64,000 nucleotides of DNA, taken from Torymus aiolomorphi (lineage: Eukaryota > Arthropoda > Insecta > Hymenoptera > Torymidae). The stretch lies in contig CM070873.1 in NCBI GenBank assembly GCA_036365515.1, positions 213,761,376 to 213,825,375 of the forward strand. The letters are read 5' to 3'. This document shows positions 22,634 to 31,793 of this stretch, piece after piece. Within the stretch, counting starts at the first letter, position 1. Each line of letters opens with the position of its first letter. The notes beneath the pieces are model-generated. The model saw only the letters and a list, made by a program, of their open reading frames with translations, was not told where the DNA came from and searched no databases. Both the position numbers and the translations under genes were made by a program.

Positions 22634-22996
22634 ATGAAATTACCTCAGCGAGCACTTACCGACGCCGACATATTAAAATATGCAAAACTTTTAAAAATAT
22701 CTAATTTTCAGCCAGTATTTATGAGAAATGCAATGCCAACTTCTGGACCGCACTATAGTGAATCCGCTATAGTTAATCTAGATGATGCTAGCGGTCCTCG
22801 CACACACTGGGTTGCATATAGAAAAAGAGGCAAAAATGTTGTATATTTCGATAGTTTTGGCGATCTCCGACCGCCTTTAGATTTAATATTATACCTCGGA
22901 GTTGATGAAGTGAAATATAATCATGAAAGATATCAAGATTTTGACATGTACAATTGCGGTCACCTCTGTCTAAAATTCTTGTGCAGGGCTATATAA
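22634..22996 (+). CDS. adenain-like cysteine protease of Polinton
   Basis: 120 codons. The catalytic set is visible: His in RTHWVAYRKRG, Asp in VVYFDSFGDL, and Cys in YNCGHLCLKFL. Preceded by a start motif KLPQRALTDADILKYAKLL. The adenovirus protease matures capsid proteins; the Polinton enzyme is expected to do the same for capsid and PLA2 protein. It follows the PLA2 gene after ~120 bp, whose other frame holds the missing PLA2 linker, and there is a run of A at 22620-22629. The two may have been one polyprotein or closely coupled genes. No own TATA box. The stop TAA lies inside the TATA box of the next gene. Confidence 0.85.
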   Translation: MKLPQRALTDADILKYAKLLKISNFQPVFMRNAMPTSGPHYSESAIVNLDDASGPRTHWVAYRKRGKNVVYFDSFGDLRPPLDLILYLGVDEVKYNHERYQDFDMYNCGHLCLKFLCRAI

Positions 22997-23026
22997 GGAG
23001 AGGTGAGGGGAAAAATTGCATCATTC
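22990..23026 (+). promoter_or_regulatory. promoter of penton-like gene
   Basis: TATATAAGG (22990) overlaps the protease stop codon; CATCATTC with A at 23023, 33 nt later. ATG at 23041. Confidence 0.8.
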
Positions 23027-23040
23027 TGATTTAAGCTGTC

Positions 23041-23400
23041 ATGGAAGGTTCATTAACTCTGACACTTTCAGGCACATCTTCTACACTAGAAGCACAGTAT
23101 TTTCCAACAATCGAGTTATCGCCAAATAAAAATTACGTTTTAGACCTTGTTGAACTTTTAACATTTAACTCAATCCCCAATATAGACAGTAACAATAATA
23201 AGTTTTACGTAGGTGAAAACGTTGTCCTTCTTCCGGTGGGAAGTTACGAAATTGAGGATATTGATAAATTCCTTCGTAAAAAATTAGCTCACAACGACAT
23301 TACTTTCAATTTACGTATTCGCATCGTTGATCAAGACGGAGATTTAGTAAATTTCCTCGGAGAAGTTATAACTATAAGATTGCATATCCGCCAATCATAA
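23041..23400 (+). CDS. penton-like minor capsid protein, internally shortened
   Basis: 119 codons: N-terminal block TLSGTSSTLEAQYFPTIELS, NYVLDLVELLTFNSIPNID, KFYVGENV, then GSYEIEDIDKFLRKKLA. It jumps directly to the C-terminal RIRIVDQDGDLVNFLGEVI block. From memory the family is about twice this long, with a central jelly-roll part between those blocks, so an internal in-frame deletion is likely. Penton-base-like is the usual annotation for this Polinton position; certainty moderate. Promoter 22990-23026. Its stop overlaps the start of the next ORF as TAATG. Confidence 0.7.
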   Translation: MEGSLTLTLSGTSSTLEAQYFPTIELSPNKNYVLDLVELLTFNSIPNIDSNNNKFYVGENVVLLPVGSYEIEDIDKFLRKKLAHNDITFNLRIRIVDQDGDLVNFLGEVITIRLHIRQS

Positions 23401-23546
23401 TGGGAATTATTTATAACAGAAACTATATAAGCAGAGAAACATGCCCGCCACGCATCAGTCATCAACGAACTGTGAAGGCGCTAACACGTCAGAGCATACA
23501 AAAACTAAAAAGTCTGGGTTTAAAAGTAATACTTGGTGGAAAATAA
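23400..23546 (+). CDS. 48-residue basic ORF coupled by TAATG
   Basis: Begins MGIIYNRNYISRETCPPRIS and ends LKSLGLKVILGGK. The ATG shares a base with the preceding stop (TAATG), a termination-reinitiation arrangement. Basic, no hydrophobic segment. The capsid gene's TATA box and initiator lie inside it. Small proteins of this start are familiar after the penton-like gene in arthropod Polintons, but I know no function. Too short for routine gene calling. Confidence 0.6.
   Translation: MGIIYNRNYISRETCPPRISHQRTVKALTRQSIQKLKSLGLKVILGGK
23424..23460 (+). promoter_or_regulatory. promoter of capsid gene, inside the small ORF
   Basis: TATATAAGC at 23424-23432 and CATCAGTC with A at 23457, 33 nt apart; capsid ATG at 23577 after a ~120-nt leader. 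Confidence 0.8.
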
Positions 23547-23576
23547 CTTGTATCATCTTTTGCTGCTTTCAACGAA

Positions 23577-24809
23577 ATGGAAGAAATTCTAAGCATACAA
23601 ATACCTGTAACTTTCGATGAATCCGTAGCCCACTATGAGATTCACGCTCACCAACCGTATACAGCATCATTCAACAACAGCGATGAAATACGTATATCTA
23701 TTCAACATCAAGATTTATGTCTCTTACCTTCTCGCAGTGCACTACATATCTGCGGGCGATTGGTTAAAACTAATAATACTCTCACTACAAGTACAAAACT
23801 TGTGAATAATGCCATTTGTCATTTGTTTGAACAAATCAGATATGAGTTGAACGCCATTGAGATAGACAAATGTAAAAATGTTGGTTTAACTACTCTCATG
23901 AATGGCTGGGTGTCACTCAATCCGACTCAGAGTTTTATCATTGAAAATGCGGGCTGGATCGATGTAGAAGAAACACAGAATATTGTTGATAATGCTGGTT
24001 ACTTTAATGTATCGATTCCATTGAGCCTAATTTTTGGCTTCGCAGAGGACTATCGTAAAATTGTAGTAAACGCAAAGCATGAACTCGTTCTCATGAGATC
24101 GAGAAATGACTTAAACGCCGTTAAACAAACAACTATAAGAGTAGACAATGCAGAGGGTTACGAGGACTTTAATATTGAATTATCTAGAATCGAATGGCTA
24201 ATGCCATACGTAGTTGCATCGAACTCTAACAAAATTCGCTTACTCGATTTCGTGGGGAAAGATCACCCCATTGCCATGAGTTTTCGCACGTGGGAATTGT
24301 ACGAGTATCCACTACTTCCGATTACATCGAGACAAGTATGGACTGTAAAAACATCAAATCAACTTGAAAAACCACGCTTCATCGTCTTAGGTTTTCAAAC
24401 TAATCGAAAAGATCGAAGAGCTACAAATACTAGCCAGTTTGATCATTGCAATCTTACAAATGTAAAACTCTTTCTCAATTCTCACTCATATCCGTATGGT
24501 AATCTTAACCTCGATGTGAATCGTAATCAATTTGCCATGCTCTACGATATGTACGCTAATTTTCAAAATTCTTACTACGGTAAAGATCCAGAATCTATGT
24601 TGAAAAAGTCGCAATATCTCACTTACATACCACTGATAGTGATAGACTGCTCAAAACAAAACGAATCCTTAAAGAGCGCCCCTGTAGACATTCGTCTGGA
24701 ATTTGAAGCAAAGGACAATTTTCCGGCTGGAACTTCAGCCTACTGCTTGATCTTGCACGATCGCATAGTTCAATATAGTCCCGTAAGCGGCGACGTGCAG
24801 AAACTTTAA
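23577..24809 (+). CDS. Polinton capsid protein (F54H12.2-like), intact
   Basis: 410 codons, open throughout. Recognisable blocks: HAHQPYTASFNNSDEIRISI, QHQDLCLLPSRSALHICG, VNNAICHLFEQIRYELNAIE, HELVLMRSRNDLNAV, IEWLMPYVVAS, QVWTVKTSNQLEKPRFIVLG, LFLNSHSYPYGNLNLDVNRN and the end IVQYSPVSGDVQKL. The beta-rich pattern fits a jelly-roll capsid protein, and the position after penton-like, protease and PLA2 genes supports a virion role. The outer Polinton has the same protein, split by this very element. No start ambiguity: ATG 23577 follows the promoter at 23424. Confidence 0.85.
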   Translation: MEEILSIQIPVTFDESVAHYEIHAHQPYTASFNNSDEIRISIQHQDLCLLPSRSALHICGRLVKTNNTLTTSTKLVNNAICHLFEQIRYELNAIEIDKCKNVGLTTLMNGWVSLNPTQSFIIENAGWIDVEETQNIVDNAGYFNVSIPLSLIFGFAEDYRKIVVNAKHELVLMRSRNDLNAVKQTTIRVDNAEGYEDFNIELSRIEWLMPYVVASNSNKIRLLDFVGKDHPIAMSFRTWELYEYPLLPITSRQVWTVKTSNQLEKPRFIVLGFQTNRKDRRATNTSQFDHCNLTNVKLFLNSHSYPYGNLNLDVNRNQFAMLYDMYANFQNSYYGKDPESMLKKSQYLTYIPLIVIDCSKQNESLKSAPVDIRLEFEAKDNFPAGTSAYCLILHDRIVQYSPVSGDVQKL

Positions 24810-24813
24810 AGAG

Positions 24814-24850
24814 TATATAAGCTGAGCGAGCCTCTGGCTCCTTGTCATTC
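24814..24850 (+). promoter_or_regulatory. promoter of VDMQGF gene
   Basis: TATATAAG at 24814-24821 and GTCATTC with A at 24847, 33 nt apart; ATG 24857 only 10 nt downstream of the predicted start. Confidence 0.8.
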
Positions 24851-24856
24851 GACGCC

Positions 24857-25318
24857 ATGGACTACGCAGTGGATATGCAGGGCTTTAAAAAGCCTGGCAA
24901 TGATTTCGTTCTGAAAGAGTTGGCTTTCGTGTCTCTCAACGATGGCGATGAGCCAGTAGTGCACCTCTTCAAGCCACCATTTCCTTGGCGAAGACTAACA
25001 GAAAAATATAAAAGTGAAAATTTGTGGTTAGAACTTTGCTACCATGGACTGTGATGGGATGGTGGTGATTACGATTATATTGAAATTGGAAAAATTCTTC
25101 AAGATGCATTAAAAGATGCTAACAGAATTTTCGTGATTGGTGAGATAAAAAAGTTGTGGTTAGAGCGTTTCAACTTTAAAGTTACTGATATCACGGAAAT
25201 GGGCTATCCATAGTTCGATTATCCAAGATCAGTGACTATATGTACTAACCATAATGGAGCGTACAAAACTACTTGTGAGTGGGAAGACATTATGGAATGG
25301 GAAGATAATGATGAATAA
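24857..25318 (+). pseudogene. VDMQGF-family protein with two in-frame stops (inner)
   Basis: The same frame runs from ATG 24857 to TAA 25316-25318 but is broken by TGA at 25052-25054 (after CYHGL) and TAG at 25213-25215 (after EMGYP). Sequence on both sides matches the intact outer copy (9451-9939): VDMQGFKKPGNDFVLKELAF, PFPWRRLTEKY, then IGKILQDALKDANRIFVIGE, KKLWLERFNFKV and VTICTNHNGAYKTTC. Without the stops the length is ~153 codons, near the outer 162. Readthrough cannot be excluded but decay is simpler. Confidence 0.85.
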
Positions 25319-25406
25319 AATTTTAAGGGTAATGGAGGGGTTGATAGTCAGGTAGAACGTAACAGGATAGGAGCGAGGTGGGGCTCCTATCCCCCTTAAA
25401 ATTTTT
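25317..25406 (+). terminator. strong nested hairpin after VDMQGF gene
   Basis: Inner stem GGATAGGAGC (25365-25374) with GCTCCTATCC (25383-25392), perfect 10 bp, 8-nt loop. Outer arms AAAATTTTAAGGG and CCCCTTAAAATTTTT also pair. Position suggests a 3' end or insulating structure; function is inferred. Confidence 0.5.
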
Positions 25407-25463
25407 ATATCTGACCGCTAGGTGGCTACGGTGCTCTCGCAACCAGTTAGTCAAGGCTTCGAT

Positions 25464-25500
25464 TATATAAGCGTGTTGCGGTCGTTAAAAGCTTTCATTC
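25464..25500 (+). promoter_or_regulatory. promoter of MGQSSS gene
   Basis: TATATAAG 25464-25471 and TTCATTC with A at 25497, exactly 33 nt; ATG at 25508. Confidence 0.8.
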
Positions 25501-25507
25501 CATAACA

Positions 25508-25654
25508 ATGGGTCAAAGCAGCTCGACCGTTGCTCCTGAGCAACAAAAATTGATACAAAACGACACAAATAAGTCGCAGTGGAAAAAATATTCGGAAAAA
25601 ATTTCCACAAACACCTGTTCATTGCCCGAGCAAAAGGGATATAAAAAGTTCTAA
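25508..25654 (+). CDS. small protein with N-myristoylation-type start (inner copy)
   Basis: 48 codons beginning MGQSSSTVAPEQQ and containing KSQWKKYSEKISTNTCSLPE. Gly2 with Ser6 fits N-myristoyltransferase recognition. Conserved in length and key words with the outer-element ORF at 9272-9418, in the same place between the VDMQGF gene and the terminal repeat, and with its own promoter. Role unknown; a membrane-directed late protein is an inference. Confidence 0.75.
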   Translation: MGQSSSTVAPEQQKLIQNDTNKSQWKKYSEKISTNTCSLPEQKGYKKF

Positions 25655-25697
25655 ATATTTACTAGTAGATAAGAACAGCTGGCCGAGTGCTGCAGGC

Positions 25698-26184
25698 TGA
25701 CAAGCAGCAGGCCGCCCGCCGCTGCGCAGCCGATGTGCGCAGTCGTCTGGTCGCGGGCTGTCACCCGCCGATTCTCCCCGCCGCCTGCTGCCTGTTTGGA
25801 CGCAGCAGGTTGGCCGCTCGTCACCCGCGGTTCGCTCTCCTCCAGGTAAGGCCTGGCGCGGTGGGGTATTGGGGGGTTATTGGGTGACCGAGAGAGTCAC
25901 GGGCAAGACCTGACGCATGCGGTTGAGCCAGAATCGGTGTGGCGGTTCTGGCTCAAGCAGACCTGGGTTATAGCAACTGGGTCTTGACCTGTTATGGGTT
26001 ATTGACGCCTCCGTACAATTGCGGGTGGCCCAAAAATACTAGGCGGGTTCTGGACCAACAGGTCACGACCTGTTATGGGTTATTGGTGCCCCGTACAATT
26101 GCGAGTGGTCCAAAAACCCTAGGCGGCTTCTGGACCAACAGGTCACGACCTGAAATGGTCCAGAACCCGCCTAGCTTATCTACT
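25698..26184. repeat. inner Polinton right terminal inverted repeat
   Basis: Reverse complement of 10629-11197 minus one subrepeat, ending CCGCCTAGCTTATCTACT at 26184. Confidence 0.92.
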
Positions 26185-26190
26185 GATGGC
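26185..26190. repeat. target-site duplication GATGGC, right
   Basis: Matches 10623-10628 exactly. Confidence 0.95.
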
Positions 26191-26685
26191 ATTGATATCA
26201 TTTCTTGATCTCGTGAGTATGAGTTCATGTTTAACATTTACTAAAATTTTTTTATAATCTTCGGTAAATCCAAGAATCATGCCGAGAGGTATAGACAGGT
26301 CGAAATAACCATCATCATTGGTGAGTTTCTGCGATTCTTCTACATCGAGCCAGCCAGCGTTCCCAATGATCAATTTTTGACTAGGATGAAGGGAAACCTA
26401 ACCTTTCATGAGAGTAGTTAACCCTACATTTTTACATTTATCAATTTCAATAGCATTGATCTCTTATCTGATTTCTTCGAACATATGACAGATGGCGTTG
26501 TTGACTAACATAGAACATTCGAGTGGCATACCATCCGATTTAACTAGTTTACCACATACATGTAGTGAACTTCGTGACGGCAGAAGACATAAATCCTGAT
26601 GTTGAATGGTGATGCGAATTTCATCGCTGTTTCCAAACGATGACGTGGTGTAGGGCTGATGTGCGTATGTTCTATCATGAATTTA
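26185..26685 (-). pseudogene. outer Polinton capsid protein, N-terminal part
   Basis: Minus-strand homologue of inner capsid residues ~25-190: AHQPYTTS, IQHQDLCLLPSRSSLH, VNNAICHMFEEIR, GWLDVEESQKL, HELILTRSRNDINAI. A stop codon follows FEEIR (about 26473), another lesion besides the Polinton insertion. The first ~20 codons are lost at about 26690. The coding sequence resumes at 10628. Confidence 0.85.
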
Positions 26686-26689
26686 TTTT

Positions 26690-26984
26690 TTTTTCATTTA
26701 ATATAATTAAATATAAATATAAAAGAAGAGAGAGAAAATGGTGAGAACCCCAACCTACGCTCTATACCTGTGAGAAACATCCATTAAAGAAAAAATATTT
26801 CCCTCCATAAACTTTCTCTCTCTCTTTCTTATTTTATGATAATATTTATTAATAAATTATGTATACATAGAATTTACCAAAATTGTTTTATTGAAAAACA
26901 ACATTATTATAGCTTAGACTTAGCGAATGTTGCCACTGTTTAGATAATTTAGTACAATATAATATTTCTAACATTAATTTATAA
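26690..26984. other. AT-rich spacer, no gene seen
   Basis: Pyrimidine and AT tracts between the capsid remnant and the WDDPN remnant. The penton-like, protease, PLA2 and ATPase genes expected near here are absent. Confidence 0.5.
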
Positions 26985-27458
26985 TTCCAGCATTGCGAAG
27001 TTCGCTGAGAATATAACGGATTTCATCATAGTTAGTTCTTATCCCCATATTTTGCTCAGCAATGAGTACTCGTAAACGATCAGCTAATTTGTTAGGATCA
27101 TCCCAGACGTCGAGTTCGTATGCAATTGTAATAGTTGCGACTTCTTCTTCTTCGTCACTGAATCACGAATGATTTTCGGCGAATATTCATTGGTTGAGGA
27201 ATCTGATACATCTTCAGTAGAATGATCAGCTTCGTAATAATTATCAGTATCTTTAGAAGTTGGAAGATCAGCATCAATTCGAGTATCAACAGTTATGAGC
27301 TTCTTTAAAGGATTGACTATTGGTTCAAATATCTTTTTGGCTGCCACTGCATTAGTTTGCTCAACTTTCTTACGTTTCTCTCTTGCATTTTCAGCTTCGT
27401 TAACATTATGTTCTGGGGATAATGACGAGTCACTTCTTACAAACGACTTTTCGAACAT
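26985..27458 (-). pseudogene. WDDPN protein remnant joined to a DUF8207-like N-terminal segment (outer)
   Basis: Starts MFEKSFVRSDSSLS at 27458, after the same TTATTGCTCCA leader as the inner WDDPN gene, and ends with the WDDPN block in another frame (WDDPNKLADRLRVLIAEQ near 27105-27060, ELRNAG near 26990). The middle contains KKIFEPIVNPLKKLI, which in the inner element belongs to the neighbouring DUF8207-like gene. A frame change lies near 27130. Either a recombinant of two genes or an ancestral longer protein. Confidence 0.6.
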
Positions 27459-27488
27459 TGGAGCAATAAAAATGTGAAATTTTTTACT

Positions 27489-27952
27489 CTATAGTTTTCG
27501 AATCGGCTCATTCACGCAATAGTGCTTTTTGTGAGCGCTTGAAACTTCCATAATCATGCGATAATTATCTAAATCATTTGAATTGATAAGACTTTCATCC
27601 GGAAGTTTTTTGAATAGTAATTGTAGTAATCCTGCAGACAAACGATACTTCCGCTCCTTTACATGGACAAAGTCCCCTTCAAACTTTATTGGCGAATTTC
27701 CAATCATAAGTAAATTTCCTCGCTTGTAAACCCCATAAATATTATCGAGATATCTCCTAGAATTTCCGTTTAATTTTGTTACATATTTCTTGACTAGTCT
27801 TGGCTAGATCTCATATTAGAGAGTTCGATTTCAGAAGTTTCCATATCATTAGCTATATCGAAAAATTCAACACTTTTTGTCAAACCTAATAAAGTCTCTG
27901 ATTTTTGTACTGTAGCATCCTGAAACTTACTAATAATATTATGTGCATACAT
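27489..27952 (-). pseudogene. DUF8207-like protein, C-terminal part (outer)
   Basis: From ATG 27952 the frame runs to a TAG near 27805. The next frame gives YLDNIYGVYKRGNLLMIGNS, then GLLQLLFKKLPDESLINSND and DNYRMIMEVSSAHKKHY, homologous to inner 20389-20680. The usual N-terminal KPI segment is not here but in the next gene (27458-26985). Confidence 0.65.
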
Positions 27953-27960
27953 GTTTATGC

Positions 27961-29640
27961 TCCAAGAGTGACACCTTTTTTATGTTATAGAGTAACACCT
28001 TTTTTATGTCATAGAGTAACAACTTTTTTATGTTATAGAGTGACACCTTTTTTACGTTATAGTGACACCTTTTTTATGTCATAGAGTGACACCTTTTTTA
28101 TGTCATAGAGTGATACCTTTTTTATGTCAGAGAGTAACACCTTTTTTATTTCATAAAGTGACACCTTTTTTATGTCAGAGAGTAACACCTTTTTTATGTC
28201 ACAGAGTGACACCTTTTTATGTCATAGAGTGACACCTTTTTTACATAGAGTAACACCTTTTTTATGTCACAGAGTGACACCTTTTTTATGTCATAGAGTG
28301 GCATCTTTTTTATGTCATAGAGTAACACCTTTTTATGTCATAGAGTAACACCTTTTTTATGTCATAGAGTAACACCTTTTTTATGTCATAGGGTGACACC
28401 TTTTTTATGTCATAGAGTGACACCTTTTTTATGTCAGAGAGTAACACCTTTTTTATGTCATAGAGTGACAGCTTTTTTATGTCACAGAGTGACACCTTTT
28501 TTATGTCATAGAGTAACACCTTTTTTATGTCATAGAGTAACACATTTTTTGTGTCATAGAGTGACACCTTTTTTATGTCAGAGAGTAACACCATTTTTAT
28601 GTCATAGAGTGACACCTTTTTTATGTCACAGATTGGTCCCTTTTTTATCTCATAGAGTAACACCTTTTTTATGTCATAGGGTGACACCTTTTTTATGTCA
28701 TAGAGTGACACCTTCTTTATGTCACAGAGTGACACCTTTTTTATGTCATAGAGTAACACCTTTTTTATGTCATAGGGTGACACCTTTTTTATGTCATAGA
28801 GTGACACCTTTTTTATGTCAGAGAGTAACACCTTTTTTATGTCATAGAGTGACAGCTTTTTTATGTCACAGAGTGACACCTTTTTTATGTCATAGAGTAA
28901 CACCTTTTTTATGTCATAGGGTGACACCTTTTTTATATCATAGAGTGATACCTTTTTTTATGTCATAGAGTAACACATTTTTTGTGTCATAGAGTGACAC
29001 CTTTTTTATGTCAGAGAGTAACACCATTTTTATGTCATAGAGTGACACCTTTTTTATGTCACAGATTGGCCCCTTTTTTATCTCATAGAGTAACACCTTT
29101 TTTATGTCATAGGGTGACACCTTTTTTATGTCATAGAGTGATACCTTTTTTTATGTCATAGAGTAACACATTTTTTATGTCATAGAGTAACACCTTTTTT
29201 ATGTCACAGAGTGACACCTTTTTATGTCATAGAGTGACACCTTTTTTATGTCACAGAGTGACACCTTTTTATGTCATAGAGTGACACCTTTTTTATGTCA
29301 CAGGGTGACACCTTTTTTATGTCACAGAGCGACACCTTTATATGTCATAGAGTGACACTTTTTTTATGTCATAGAGTGACACCTTTTTTATGTCATAGAG
29401 TGACACCTTTTTTATGTCATAGAGTAACACCTTTTTTATGTCATAGAGTGATATATCTTTTTAAACTTTTATGCTAAAGAGTAACACTTTTCTTATGTCA
29501 TAGAGTAATACCTTTTAGATCTTGTATATTAAAGAGTACACCATGTGAACTTTTGCGATATAGAATAACACCTTTTTGAACTTTTATGCCGTAGAGTAAC
29601 ACCTTTAGTAACACCTTTTATGTCATAGAGTAACATTTTT
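27961..29640. repeat. 24-bp minisatellite, ~65 units
   Basis: Unit ATAGAGTGACACCTTTTTTATGTC with common G-to-A (gtgaca/gtaaca), CAGAG and GAGAG variants. Because 24 is a multiple of 3, both strands stay open for 190-205 codons (octapeptides SLYDIKKV or HRVTPFLC), but no start, promoter or codon signature supports translation. Variant patterns show larger duplications: GTGACAGC recurs at 384 bp (16 units) and the CAGATTGG variant at 433 bp (18 units plus 1). Sits between outer-Polinton DUF8207-like and integrase genes. Confidence 0.95.
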
Positions 29641-29851
29641 TATCTTTTACTATGTACATCTCACACTTCTGTAGTCGAGACAGATTCTTCTCTAAAATAT
29701 AGGTATTTGCGCAGATTCGGTTTGGCGTAGCAGTAAGTCATGAAAAATAAATAAAGAGTTAATTTACTGAGGAAAAAATTTGCTGGTTATTCGTCACAGT
29801 TAGGTAGCGGGGATTAGGGTTCCCCCCACTTTCTGTTTATTATTAAAGAAA

Positions 29852-30595
29852 TCACATATCTTGTTTGTTAATCCAACTGTTGTGGGAACTATCAAATCCT
29901 AGCCACTTTACGTAAAGTTGATTGCCGCGTTTCTTTATAACTTTTTCTACGAGATAGATGTCCGAATATTTTACTTTCAAAAGTTCTTGTTTGGAGAAAC
30001 TACCGGAAATTGGTTGATCTTGATAATTTTTCAAACGGTAAGTAATAGGATTTGTTTTTGATACTTTATCTATTATAAATATCTCAGTCGACCAATTAGG
30101 TGTGTATCCTTTCTCGAAAACTTGCTTTACTCTGCTGCTTACTCGTACTCGATCATTGACTTTGAACTTTGCTTTCTTTACAGCTTGAGACTGGTTTAAA
30201 TATCGAGTTCGGATCTGTGCTTCGTTTACTGTTGTAACATCTTTTGGTTTCATACCTATAGTTCTATGTTTTGTACCATTGTACGTAGAAATCAGATCAG
30301 GTAAAATGTCGAGCCATTTAAAATTTCCACGCAAACTAAATCGTATCCACATCTTATTGTTGAATGTTCTATTCAATCTTTCACAGATAAACGCCTTGAG
30401 ATTGCTGTATGTTGAGTAGAGATTAATCTTATACTGCGTCATCAGTTTTTTAAAGTTCGAATTGTAAAATTCCTTGCCTCTGTCTGTCTGTAGATTCTTC
30501 GGTACCCGTCCTTAAACAAACACATTCTTCATAGCTGTTGTAACATCTGCACCGGATTTACTTTTAACTGGTACATCCCACGATGGTGAGCAAAT
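29852..30595 (-). pseudogene. Polinton integrase with chromodomain, 5'-truncated (outer)
   Basis: Homologous to 18787-19500: QTDRGKEFYNSNFKKLM, CERLNRTFNNKMW, TKHRTIGMKPKDV, GYTPNWSTEIF and the chromodomain KWLGFDSSHNSWINKQDM. A stop interrupts the frame at ~30513 (before GRVPKNL), and the gene is cut upstream near 30595 where unrelated repeat sequence begins, removing the first catalytic Asp. Middle and last catalytic residues remain. Confidence 0.85.
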
Positions 30596-30639
30596 ACTTA
30601 TAATTTTTATTCTTTCGGGAATACTCTACTGAAAAAAAT

Positions 30640-30775
30640 CGCAAGAGTAATCGCGCGACTAATCGCGCGAGCAATCGCGTAGGTACTCGCGCAAGTAATT
30701 GCGTCATGTTATCAATCAAATCATGAGGCGATAAAGCGCGTGATTACTTGCGCGATTAATAGCGCGATTAGTCGG
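30640..30775. repeat. CGCG-rich foldback
   Basis: GACTAATCGCGC and GCGCAAGTAAT on the left mirror ATTACTTGCGC and GCGCGATTAGTC on the right. Iterated AATCGCGCGA words. Probably a MITE that marks the end of Polinton-like sequence. Confidence 0.7.
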
Positions 30776-31228
30776 AAAATTTTTATAAAAAAAATATACA
30801 CCAAAAATATGCATAAAAATTATTTTTAATGATAAGAACGAATTACCTTCAAAAATTATAGTTTATACTGAAAAAGTCCCGCTGATTTCAGCTGAACATC
30901 ATACCAGAACGTCCCCTGATTATCACGTGATTAGCACCTAAAAATCATGTTGATATTATCTCTTAAAAAATATGGTTTTTACATTTTGCTATGAAAATTT
31001 GAGTTTTTCTCACATTTAAAGTTATTAATTACAAATTTATATAAGTTAATTATTAATTAGAATAAATTATTTAGCAATGCAAAGGGGTTTATAAAAATAA
31101 TAGTTTAATGAAACATTTGTAGAGAAAACATTATTTATACTGGTATTGTATTTACATATAGGTACGGTACTTACAATTTTTTCGAAGACAAAAAAAGGCA
31201 GAAAAGAGAAAGACAAGACGATGTTTAA

Positions 31229-31631
31229 CCTTTAGGCTGCGGGGAAATTTCAGTACAAATTGACCTCTCAGAATATGTAAAATGTATACATAATATCACT
31301 GGAAATCTCAGATAGAGTCGCTGACCTGACTGCTGGTCCATATATCAACCAGCCCCGCAGGCAACGTAAAGTACAATGTAAAAAAATTTGTCTCTTTTGT
31401 TATGAAGATTTGAGAGGATATTTCTATGTAATTTCACGCGTTGAATATGAAAAAAATAGTAACAAAATTCTCGCAGACACCCTTGACCTTGAAAATTTCA
31501 AGGTCAAGAATGTTTTGAGAAATTTTAAAACTATTTGTTATGTATTCAGAACATCAAATTTGATCTAAAAACTTCAAATATTCTTTGTCTCTAGAGTGGT
31601 CCATATATCGACCACCCCCGCAGCTAAAAGG
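31229..31631. mobile_element. piggyBac-like MITE, 403 bp
   Basis: TTAA flanks at 31225-31228 and 31632-31635. Ends CCTTTAGGCTGCGGGG and CCCCGCAGCTAAAAGG are inverted. A TTAA duplication is typical of piggyBac. Inside, GGTCCATATATCAACCAGC (about 31337) and GGTCCATATATCGACCACC (about 31598) repeat next to CCCCGCAG. No transposase. Confidence 0.7.
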
Positions 31632-31793
31632 TTAACGAGTCTCGGGCTCGCGCTACTCGACGCCGACCCGCGATATCAAAAACAAGCGAGGCCAACATCG
31701 AGCGCATCTTCGAGTACTCAATAGTAACTGCCTTGATAGGCATCGGCGATGACTGGTCTCCAGGTTCCCACCACGCACATACACACTGCATTA

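Noticed and set aside
28310..28968. 190-205-codon frames on both strands in the 24-bp array
   Set aside because: A 24-bp unit keeps all frames open automatically; no sign of coding constraint. Kept only as a curiosity in findings.
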